NCBI RefSeq assembly: GCF_026342015.1
Contig: NZ_JAPENL010000001.1
Location: forward strand, 2,914,001 to 2,978,000
Source of the DNA: Micromonospora lupini
GTDB taxonomy: Bacteria > Actinomycetota > Actinomycetes > Mycobacteriales > Micromonosporaceae
Direction: 5' to 3'
Length of the DNA: 64,000 bases
This document shows, in pieces, positions 58,678 to 64,000 of this stretch. Under the pieces are notes generated by a model. That model did no database searches and was not told the origin of the DNA. It saw only the letters and a program-made list of their open reading frames with translations. The translations under genes and the position numbers were made by a program. Each line of letters opens with the position of its first letter. The first letter of the stretch is position 1.

Positions 58678-58848
58678 GTGCACATCGTCCAGAGGCTGCG
58701 GCGGCTGCTCACGTCCACCCCACCGCGCGTCCCACCCGGTACCGGGCAGCGCTACCAGACCGTCGAGCAGGAAGCGGCCAAGGCGCGGCTCATCGCGCTG
58801 GCGCACCACCGCGCCGGCGGCCGCCACTACGACGGGCCGACCCGGTGA
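58678..58848 (+). CDS. small basic protein, unknown
   Basis: This 56-residue basic protein (MHIVQRLRRLLTSTPPRVPP) has no recognised family. The GTG start at 58678 follows GGGAGG, and its stop overlaps the next gene's GTG (GTGA). It is the first of five small genes in a row that end at a strong terminator. Confidence 0.6.
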   Translation: MHIVQRLRRLLTSTPPRVPPGTGQRYQTVEQEAAKARLIALAHHRAGGRHYDGPTR

Positions 58849-59111
58849 CCGCCCGGACGATGCCTGGCCCGGGCGCCCGGGTGTCGGTGCGGCCCACCGA
58901 GTGGCAGTCGAGCCCCGGCATTGAGGGCCAGACGTACCACGACATCGTGATCGTGTCCGTCCACGAGTCCGACGACCCGCGGTTCGCGTGGGTGTACGGG
59001 CACGGCCCGGAGTGCTCGTGGGAGTCGTCGGACTGCGCTCGCCCGTTCTGCTTCGAGGTGCTGGTCAGCGTCGACGTCCTGGCCGCCGTGGCGGCCGGTG
59101 AGCGGCCGTGA
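58845..59111 (+). CDS. small hypothetical protein
   Basis: This 88-residue protein is of predicted strand-rich fold (RVSVRPTEWQSSPGIEGQTY, VIVSVHESDDPRFAWVYGHG) with three Cys in CSWESSDCARPFCF. No family is recognised. It overlaps both neighbours by 4 bp within the small-gene operon. Confidence 0.65.
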   Translation: MTARTMPGPGARVSVRPTEWQSSPGIEGQTYHDIVIVSVHESDDPRFAWVYGHGPECSWESSDCARPFCFEVLVSVDVLAAVAAGERP

Positions 59112-59314
59112 CCGCCCCGGGCCTGGTCCAGCCGGCCGTGACCACCCGGACGCCGCCGGCGGCCGCCGCCACGGAGGCGCGGTGGCGGCGGACCCTCGCC
59201 GAGCACCAGGCCGTCGACGGGCGCTGCCCGCGCTGCAACAAGCAGGGCCGCTGCTGGGAGTGGGCGGAGGCGTTCGGTCAGCTCGTCGCCCACGACCTGC
59301 TTCTGCCCAAGTAG
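59108..59314 (+). CDS. small zinc-ribbon-like protein
   Basis: This 68-residue protein has CPRCNKQGRCWEW, a CxxC plus Cys that could bind zinc, after a Pro/Ala-rich start. GTG start overlapping the previous stop. Small Cys proteins of this type are common in actinomycete mobile elements; the function is unknown. Confidence 0.6.
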   Translation: MTAPGLVQPAVTTRTPPAAAATEARWRRTLAEHQAVDGRCPRCNKQGRCWEWAEAFGQLVAHDLLLPK

Positions 59315-59374
59315 ACCACCCCTCGCACGACCACCGGCCGTACCCGACGGCCGGCTGAGGAAAGGAGCACCACC

Positions 59375-59563
59375 ATGTCCCAGCTCAAGTTCGTACGCCC
59401 GAACCGGTGCGACAACTCCGGCCCGAACTGCGTGGAGGTCGCCGTCGACGCCGACCTCAACCGGGTCGTCCGGAACTCGCAGCGGCCGGGCGAGCAGGTC
59501 AAGTTCGACCAGGGCGAGTGGGCGACGTTCGTCGCCAGCGTGCAGGCCGGCCAAACCTTCTAA
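59375..59563 (+). CDS. DUF397-like protein
   Basis: This 62-residue protein reads NRCDNSGPNCVEVAVDADLN, then VVRNSQRPGEQVKFDQGEWA, matching DUF397 apart from the lost WRKSS opening. GAAAGGAG precedes the ATG. An XRE regulator gene lies upstream in the same element, so the usual XRE-DUF397 partnership may hold here. Confidence 0.75.
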   Translation: MSQLKFVRPNRCDNSGPNCVEVAVDADLNRVVRNSQRPGEQVKFDQGEWATFVASVQAGQTF

Positions 59564-59566
59564 CCC

Positions 59567-59845
59567 ATGATGGAGGGGCCGATCGACACCACGCCCGGTC
59601 GGCCCCTCCCGCAAGGCCCGTCGCGCTGCCTGGGCTGCATGCCCCGGATCCTCGCCGAGTCGAAGCACGATTGCGTCGGCGACAGGATCCTCGCCGAGAA
59701 CCTGGGCTGGTGGTGCGACTGCGCCGAGCCGGAGTGCCGGCGGCGGCAGGCTGGCGAGTGGCCCGCCGAGCCCTCGCTGGCCGAGCGTTCCCGCAAGCGC
59801 GGCATGGGCCGCCCGAAGAAGGTCCCCCTGCTCGACCCGCCCTGA
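59567..59845 (+). CDS. small Cys-rich protein, unknown
   Basis: This 92-residue protein has CLGCMP, HDCVGD and WWCDCAEPECRRRQ, eight or fewer Cys that suggest a zinc site, and a basic C-terminal RKRGMGRPKKVPLL. No family is recognised. It is the last gene before the terminator at 59861-59901. Confidence 0.6.
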   Translation: MMEGPIDTTPGRPLPQGPSRCLGCMPRILAESKHDCVGDRILAENLGWWCDCAEPECRRRQAGEWPAEPSLAERSRKRGMGRPKKVPLLDPP

Positions 59846-59860
59846 CGGTCCCGACGACGA

Positions 59861-59901
59861 AGCGCCCCCACTCACCTGGGCTACAGGTGAGTGGGGGCGC
59901 T
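59861..59901. terminator. bidirectional hairpin terminator
   Basis: A perfect 18-bp stem (AGCGCCCCCACTCACCTG and its complement, arms 59861-59878 and 59884-59901) has a 5-nt loop. It sits between a plus-strand gene ending at 59845 and a minus-strand gene ending at 59914, so it can stop both. Confidence 0.9.
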
Positions 59902-59913
59902 TCCGTGTCCGGG

Positions 59914-60129
59914 CTACTTCTCCGGCTCGCCGGCCTTCTTCATGACCGCGCTGCGCCGCAGCTGGTACGCGCCCCTGGTGGACAGCGGCTTGTACCGCCA
60001 GCCCGTACCCTCCGCGCCCCACTCCTGGGTGCGCTGCTCTTCGTCCTGCAGGGACCGCTGCACTTGACGTGGCGAGATTTCCAGCAGCTTGGCCGCCTCG
60101 GCCGGGCTCACCCACACGCTGCTGCTCAA
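59914..60129 (-). CDS. small HTH/excisionase-like DNA-binding protein
   Basis: This protein of about 71 residues has VSPAEAAKLLEISPRQVQRS, the helix-turn-helix of MerR-like excisionases. A wing with GWRYKPLSTRGAYQLRRSA follows. The TTG at 60129 follows GGGAG at six bases; the frame is open further up to an ATG at 60264. An excisionase or transfer regulator role fits the mobile-element context. Confidence 0.6.
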   Translation of the reverse strand: MSSSVWVSPAEAAKLLEISPRQVQRSLQDEEQRTQEWGAEGTGWRYKPLSTRGAYQLRRSAVMKKAGEPEK

Positions 60130-60262
60130 CCTGCGCTCCCTGCTCCGACGCCGTTCATCTGGGGATGATCTCACGCCAGACACGCCGGTGATAGCCACGT
60201 CGACACGCCGTGACTGTAACGCCAGTTGCGCCAGGAGTGCCAGACGCGCCAGGATGGTCGGC

Positions 60263-61573
60263 ATGACCCTGTTCCGTCGGCGGCTCGACGCCGCCGAGAT
60301 GGCCGACGTCGCTCGCGTCGAAGACGAACGGCGCCGCCTCGACGCGCAGTTCGCCCGCGACCAGGCGACCGCGAACCGGGCCGCCCGCCGGCAGCTCGAA
60401 CGCGAGCAGGAACGCGCCGAGCGCAAGCGCCGCAAGGCCAAGGCCAAGGCCCGAGCCCGCCGCCGGCGCAAGCTCGCCGCCGTCGCCGACTCCGCCCGCA
60501 CCGTCGGCCCGCTGCTGCTCGTCAACGCGGCCGCCGTCGGCGGGCAGACCGCGTACGCGTTCACCCGCACCCCCGTCACGTGGAACCCGCTGATCCGCGC
60601 CGGCGTCGCCCTGGTCTACGCCGCGACCGTCGAGTCCATCTCCCTCTACGTCAACTGGCACGCCCACGACGCACTCCTGCAGCAAGCCACCGGCACCGCC
60701 GCCGAGATGCGCCGCCGCGCCTACCTCATCGCCGCCGTCGTCGCCGCCATGAACTACTCCCACTTCGACGGCGAACACTGGACGCCGACGCCGTTCGCGG
60801 TCGGGTCCGGGATGGCGTCGCTGCTGTCGCCGTGGCTGTGGGGCCTACACACCCGCCGCGCCCAGCACGTGCAGCTACTCCGCAAGGACCTGGTCGACGA
60901 GACCGGCGCGATCTTCGACCGCAAGCGCCGCCGCGCGTTCCCGGTCAGGACGTGGAAGGCGGAGCGGTGGTCGATCGAGCACAACGTTCGCGACCCCCGG
61001 ATCGCGTGGTCCGGCTACCACGCGCACCGTGACGCCGAGCGGGCGCGCCGTACGGGCGGCCGGCTGCGCACGGCGTGGTCGGCGCTGCGCGGACTGCCCG
61101 CCGCCGCCGTCGACGAGGCCGACCCGGGCATCCAGCTCTGCAGGCAACTGGAGCGGCAAGTCGCGGGCGCCCGCCGTGCGTCCGACATCGCCGGGGCTCG
61201 CCTCGCTTTGGGTCATCGGCCGCTCGGTGTATGGCCGCCCCCGGCCGCGCCGGGCAGCGCGGTGCCCGCGACGGGCAGCGTGCCCGCGGGCAGTCCGGAG
61301 CTGCCCGGCCGGGTGCCCGCGACGGTGCCCGCTCCCCGTCAGCGGCAGAACGCCATCAACGCGCGGGTCGACCCGCCGGCCGTCAGGCCGTCCACACCAC
61401 CGCCGCCCGCCACCGAGGCGGACCGCTGCGCGGCCGCATACGACCAGTACGTCAAGCAGCACGGACGCGCGCCGTCGGACCGGAAACTGGCCGCACTCGC
61501 GGGCACCGGGAAGACGTACGCCAACGAATGGAAGCGGTCGCGGGCAGCAGCCCGCACCAACGGGAAGGACTAG
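60263..61573 (+). CDS. DUF2637 membrane protein of mobile-element type
   Basis: This protein of about 436 residues begins with a highly basic coiled coil (ERAERKRRKAKAKARARRRR). Membrane segments follow (RTVGPLLLVNAAAVGGQTAY, AGVALVYAATVESISLYVNW and AYLIAAVVAAMNYSHF), the DUF2637 region found with Spd/transfer proteins of actinomycete plasmids. A Pro-rich linker leads to a C-terminal HTH-like segment, GRAPSDRKLAALAGTGKTYA. This mix suggests DNA-linked transfer or replication. The ATG at 60263 is preferred over 60254 because AGGA is well spaced. Confidence 0.8.
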   Translation: MTLFRRRLDAAEMADVARVEDERRRLDAQFARDQATANRAARRQLEREQERAERKRRKAKAKARARRRRKLAAVADSARTVGPLLLVNAAAVGGQTAYAFTRTPVTWNPLIRAGVALVYAATVESISLYVNWHAHDALLQQATGTAAEMRRRAYLIAAVVAAMNYSHFDGEHWTPTPFAVGSGMASLLSPWLWGLHTRRAQHVQLLRKDLVDETGAIFDRKRRRAFPVRTWKAERWSIEHNVRDPRIAWSGYHAHRDAERARRTGGRLRTAWSALRGLPAAAVDEADPGIQLCRQLERQVAGARRASDIAGARLALGHRPLGVWPPPAAPGSAVPATGSVPAGSPELPGRVPATVPAPRQRQNAINARVDPPAVRPSTPPPPATEADRCAAAYDQYVKQHGRAPSDRKLAALAGTGKTYANEWKRSRAAARTNGKD

Positions 61574-61575
61574 AG

Positions 61576-61725
61576 ATGTTCCGCCGACCCATCCTGATCT
61601 GCGCCGGGCTTGCCCTGGTCGTGATGTTCGCCAGCAGCTCATTAACGGCCGTGACCTTTGCGAAGGTCAGCCTGGCGTTCTGCGCCTTCTATCTCGTGTC
61701 CGACGCGATCTCCCGCACGAAGTAA
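61576..61725 (+). CDS. 49-residue membrane protein
   Basis: This small protein has two hydrophobic segments (ILICAGLALVVMFASSSLTA and KVSLAFCAFYLVSDAIS). It starts 3 bases after the DUF2637 gene stop and so is part of that operon. Small two-helix proteins of this size are typical of actinomycete spread (Spd) gene sets. No family is recognised. Confidence 0.65.
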   Translation: MFRRPILICAGLALVVMFASSSLTAVTFAKVSLAFCAFYLVSDAISRTK

Positions 61726-61797
61726 GCACCCGGGGCGCGGCCTACGCCTGGACAGCCAGCCGCTCCCCGGGACCCTCCCCGAAGGAAGGAACCCATC

Positions 61798-62142
61798 ATG
61801 ACCACAACCCACCAAGTCAGCGGCCAGGTGCCCGCCGACTCGCCGCTGCGGGCACTCGCGGGCAAGACCGTGACCGCGCCCGCGGGCAACCCGTCGGAGG
61901 TCGCCGCCAGAGTCACCGAGCTGCGCCTCGCCCACGTCGACCCCGTCGTGCTCCCCGTCCGCCGCGTGCCGTGGACGCCGATCGTCGTCACCGGCGCGGT
62001 CGTGGTGCTCGTCGACGTCGCCGTCGTCCTCGCCGCCATCCTCGCCCGCCACACCCTGATCGCGTGGACCGCCGCCGGCGTCGGCGTCGTCCTCGGGCTG
62101 CTGCTCCTGGTCGCCTGCATCCACCTGGAGATGGACCGCTGA
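61798..62142 (+). CDS. small two-helix membrane protein
   Basis: This 114-residue protein has a soluble N-terminus of about 60 residues (AARVTELRLAHVDPVVLPVR) and two membrane helices (IVVTGAVVVLVDVAVVLAAI and GVGVVLGLLLLVACIHLEMD). GAAGGAA precedes the ATG. Its TGA overlaps the next ATG (TGATG). It is probably a transfer or spread protein by context. Confidence 0.7.
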   Translation: MTTTHQVSGQVPADSPLRALAGKTVTAPAGNPSEVAARVTELRLAHVDPVVLPVRRVPWTPIVVTGAVVVLVDVAVVLAAILARHTLIAWTAAGVGVVLGLLLLVACIHLEMDR

Positions 62143-62378
62143 TGGCCACGCAGAAGTTCCGCCTCCACATCTTCGACGGGCAGTACGAGGTGCTGCACCA
62201 CCAAACCCACGAACTGTTCCTCGACCTCGACGTGCCCGGCTACGAGAACACCCTCGACCGGCACCTCTGGGCACTCACCCGCGACGCCCGAGCGGCGAAC
62301 GAACCGATGGACAGCCCGCGCATGGAGGTCCGCGACGCGGCCACCGGCACGGTGGTCCGGAACTGGACGACGACCTGA
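62142..62378 (+). CDS. small hypothetical protein
   Basis: This 78-residue soluble protein (MATQKFRLHIFDGQYEVLHH, then VRDAATGTVVRNW) has no recognised family. It overlaps both neighbours by one to four bases within the membrane-protein operon. Confidence 0.65.
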   Translation: MATQKFRLHIFDGQYEVLHHQTHELFLDLDVPGYENTLDRHLWALTRDARAANEPMDSPRMEVRDAATGTVVRNWTTT

Positions 62379-62983
62379 TGCTCACCGCGCTCCTGGCGGC
62401 CGTACCGACGCCCACCCCGTCACCGAGCCCGACACCCGGGCCCGGTGGCGGCTCCTTCGAGATCACGCACACCATGTCCCCGACGACGGTTGCGATTCTG
62501 CTGCTGCTCGCCCTGCTCATCGACTGGATGTCGGTCGGCCCGAACAGCCTGCGCGACCGGCTCGCGTTCATCATCGCCGTGCCCACCATCCGCGAGGGCT
62601 TCGACGGCAGCCCACTCGACCAGTGGACCGTCGAGACGCTCAGCAAGCTGGTGCAGAGCTTGCTCGACTCCACCGGCGGCGCGTACATCGCTGGCGCCAG
62701 CATCAACTTCGTCCTCGGCGCCGGCATCGCCCTTCTGTGGATCTACGCGGTCGGGTGCATGCTGCCGATCAAGTTGAGCAAGAAGTTGGGCCGGTTCGCC
62801 ACGCTCTCGTTCCCGGCGTCCGGGCTGCGCAGGCTCAACGCGCCGCTGTGGATCGTGGCGATCCTGCTCGGCCTGATGTCCGACCTCCCCGGCGGCTTGG
62901 TCGGCGACACCGCGCGAGCGCTGATCGACGCCGCCGCCACGCTCGTCGCACCCTGGCCCGCGATGCTGTTCGGAGACGCCTGA
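62378..62983 (+). CDS. multi-spanning membrane protein of mobile element
   Basis: This 201-residue protein has a short Pro/Thr-rich region (VPTPTPSPSPTPGPG) near the N-terminus. Four or so hydrophobic helices follow, including TTVAILLLLALLIDW, YIAGASINFVLGAGIALLWI and LWIVAILLGLMSDLPGG. It could be a mating-channel component by position; no family is recognised. Confidence 0.7.
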   Translation: MLTALLAAVPTPTPSPSPTPGPGGGSFEITHTMSPTTVAILLLLALLIDWMSVGPNSLRDRLAFIIAVPTIREGFDGSPLDQWTVETLSKLVQSLLDSTGGAYIAGASINFVLGAGIALLWIYAVGCMLPIKLSKKLGRFATLSFPASGLRRLNAPLWIVAILLGLMSDLPGGLVGDTARALIDAAATLVAPWPAMLFGDA

Positions 62984-63438
62984 TGACCATCATGCTGATC
63001 GCCGCGAGCAGTGAACCGGACCGCGGCTGGGGAGGGCCGATCGCGCTGCTGGTCGCCGGCGCGCTGTTCCTGCTGTTCATCGGGATCCAGGAGTACCGGG
63101 ACCCCTCCCCCACCGAGGATGAGGGGAGTGGTGTCAAGGTCAACTCGCAGGTCAGCTCGGTGCCTGACACCGATGACACCGGCCGTGACACCGGCTGGTT
63201 CGGGCGGATCGTCGAGCGCGGCGGCCGCCGAGTGCGAGTGGTCGACGAGCTCGTCGACGACGAGCTGGACCTGGACCTCGACGACGACGAAGAGCCGGAG
63301 ACCATCGAGGCGGCGGTCGCCCGGCTCGTGGATGCGCGCCAGCCGTACATGGAGATCGTGCGGCACCTGATGACCGTGCACCGGGTGTCGGAGCGGACGG
63401 CGAAGCGCCGCATCCGGGAGTACCGGCAGGCGGCATGA
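62983..63438 (+). CDS. membrane-anchored protein with acidic linker and HTH-like end
   Basis: This 151-residue protein has one membrane helix (GPIALLVAGALFLLFIGIQE) and an acidic stretch (ELDLDLDDDEEPETIEAA). A C-terminal helical segment, YMEIVRHLMTVHRVSERTAK, resembles an HTH. A membrane-tied DNA-binding protein would fit a DNA-transfer apparatus, but this is inference. The start overlaps the upstream stop (TGATG). Confidence 0.7.
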   Translation: MTIMLIAASSEPDRGWGGPIALLVAGALFLLFIGIQEYRDPSPTEDEGSGVKVNSQVSSVPDTDDTGRDTGWFGRIVERGGRRVRVVDELVDDELDLDLDDDEEPETIEAAVARLVDARQPYMEIVRHLMTVHRVSERTAKRRIREYRQAA

Positions 63439-63677
63439 GTCACGGTAAGACGAAGTTCAGATACACCTGGGTCGCGAGCCGCGAGAACTGCACCGCCGAG
63501 CTGCACGAGACCGGCCGCGTGTGCGAGAACTGCGACACCGACCAGGTGTGTGAAGGCTGCGGAGACACCATCCCGGCCGGCAAGAAGTTCCGGTACTGCA
63601 CCGACAACGGTGAGGTCGTCTGCAAGAAGGAGTGCCAGAAGCGGGCCAGCGAGAAGTGGGGCGACGACTACTGCTGA
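63435..63677 (+). CDS. Cys-rich zinc-finger-like protein
   Basis: This 80-residue protein has a dense set of Cys (CENC, CEGCGD, YCTD, CKKEC and a final C) like a zinc ribbon or treble-clef finger. It starts at an ATGA overlap with the upstream gene and is the last gene before the terminator. Function unknown. Confidence 0.7.
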   Translation: MSHGKTKFRYTWVASRENCTAELHETGRVCENCDTDQVCEGCGDTIPAGKKFRYCTDNGEVVCKKECQKRASEKWGDDYC

Positions 63678-63711
63678 GGCGTTGCGCCGGGCGAACGGGT
63701 CCGGACACGCA

Positions 63712-63749
63712 GAAACGCCCCACCCGGCCGGAGCCGGGTGGGGCGTTTC
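63712..63749. terminator. hairpin terminator
   Basis: A perfect 17-bp stem, GAAACGCCCCACCCGGC and its complement (63712-63728 and 63733-63749), has a 4-nt loop. It follows the membrane-protein operon by 35 bp. The terminal GTTTC gives a modest U tract. Confidence 0.9.
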
Positions 63750-63862
63750 GTTGTAGGCGGCGGGCACCCTGGTCGGTTACCGATCCCTCTCGGGCGGCGT
63801 GCGTGTTCCAGCTTTGGTGCGGCTGGCGGGCAGGACCTCAGCGGTACCGCGCCTGACCAGAG

Positions 63863-63890
63863 GTTGCCAGCCCGCGGGCAGGCTGGCAAC
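63863..63890. terminator. hairpin, probable terminator of the leftward gene at the edge
   Basis: GTTGCCAGCC (63863-63872) and GGCTGGCAAC (63881-63890) form a perfect 10-bp stem around 8 nt. It lies about 20 bp past the stop of the minus-strand gene entering from the right edge. Confidence 0.55.
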
Positions 63891-63910
63891 GGACGCCGTG
63901 TGTGGCCGGC

Positions 63911-64000
63911 TCAGCGGCGCGAGAAGGTCTCCGGCTCGCCCGGGTCGGTGCCCGGGTCGGTCGGCTCGGTCGGGGTGTCCGAGCCGTCCGCGTCCGGGGT
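63911..64000 (-). CDS. C-terminal end of an unidentified gene (partial)
   Basis: The minus-strand frame entering from the right edge reads DGSDTPTEPTDPGTDPGEPE, ending TFSRR and a TGA at 63913-63911. Only 29 codons are visible: an acidic, Pro/Thr-rich tail. It is probably the end of a large mobile-element protein, but the family cannot be told. Confidence 0.5.
   Translation of the reverse strand, partial: TPDADGSDTPTEPTDPGTDPGEPETFSRR

Noticed and set aside
1..64000. CRISPR arrays, rRNA genes, riboswitches
   Set aside because: I saw no regularly spaced repeats of CRISPR type, no rRNA sequence and no riboswitch core that I could support by eye.

Overview
The window is very GC-rich with GC-ending codons, GTG/ATGA-type gene overlaps and actinobacterial families (SARP regulators, DUF397/DUF5753 pairs, an ECF41 sigma factor, DUF2637). 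It is most consistent with a Micromonosporaceae genome, probably Micromonospora. The taxon is an inference from style; there is no rRNA or intact tRNA to confirm it.

Region 1 (1-27.2 kb) is a secondary-metabolite cluster that continues past the left edge. A lyase of the argininosuccinate lyase family (partial) is divergent from a three-module NRPS line: a free-standing A-T protein, an MbtH protein and a C-A-T-C-A-T-TE protein, followed by a racemase-like gene. Two leftward genes, an AMP-dependent acyl ligase and a SARP regulator, come next. A rightward operon then encodes a RimK-like ATP-grasp ligase, an HK97-fold capsid/encapsulin-like protein, a PAPS sulfotransferase and an SDR. A tightly overlapping leftward operon (26.3 to 18.8 kb) encodes an amino-group carrier protein (LysW type), LysX, LysY, LysZ and LysK homologues, a split transketolase and an MFS exporter. 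LysW-bound glutamate semialdehyde plus a transketolase C2 transfer is the known route to the C7 amino acid of vazabitide, azinomycin and ficellomycin (azabicyclic peptides). The prediction is therefore a small sulfated or azabicyclic peptide made with a protein shell in the same cluster. An orphan LuxR regulator with a degenerate receiver domain closes the region.

Region 2 (27.2-38.5 kb) is mixed: a methyltransferase, a perfect 19-bp inverted repeat, an ECF41 sigma factor with a flavin oxidoreductase, a TetR/NmrA divergent pair with visible operators, a string of small helical proteins, a decayed DUF5753 regulator beside an intact DUF397 gene, a secreted serine hydrolase, pyrE, and a small HTH gene behind a cluster of TTGGCC motifs.

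Region 3 (38.5-55.2 kb) holds two secreted proteins sharing an internal motif, two very large BTAD-containing regulators, an AraC regulator and a minimal RiPP-like locus (26-codon ORF, PqqD-like recognition protein and a lasso-type B2 protease). It also has YCII and PhzF proteins, a secreted beta-sandwich repeat protein, a 161-bp MITE-like element and a NUDIX hydrolase.

Region 4 (55.2-64 kb) looks like integrated mobile DNA: a decayed tyrosine integrase, the 3' half of a tRNA-Met gene (CAU) as an attachment-site remnant with repeats beside it, GntR and XRE regulators, many small proteins, a DUF2637 membrane protein and a run of small membrane and zinc-ribbon genes, bounded by strong hairpin terminators.
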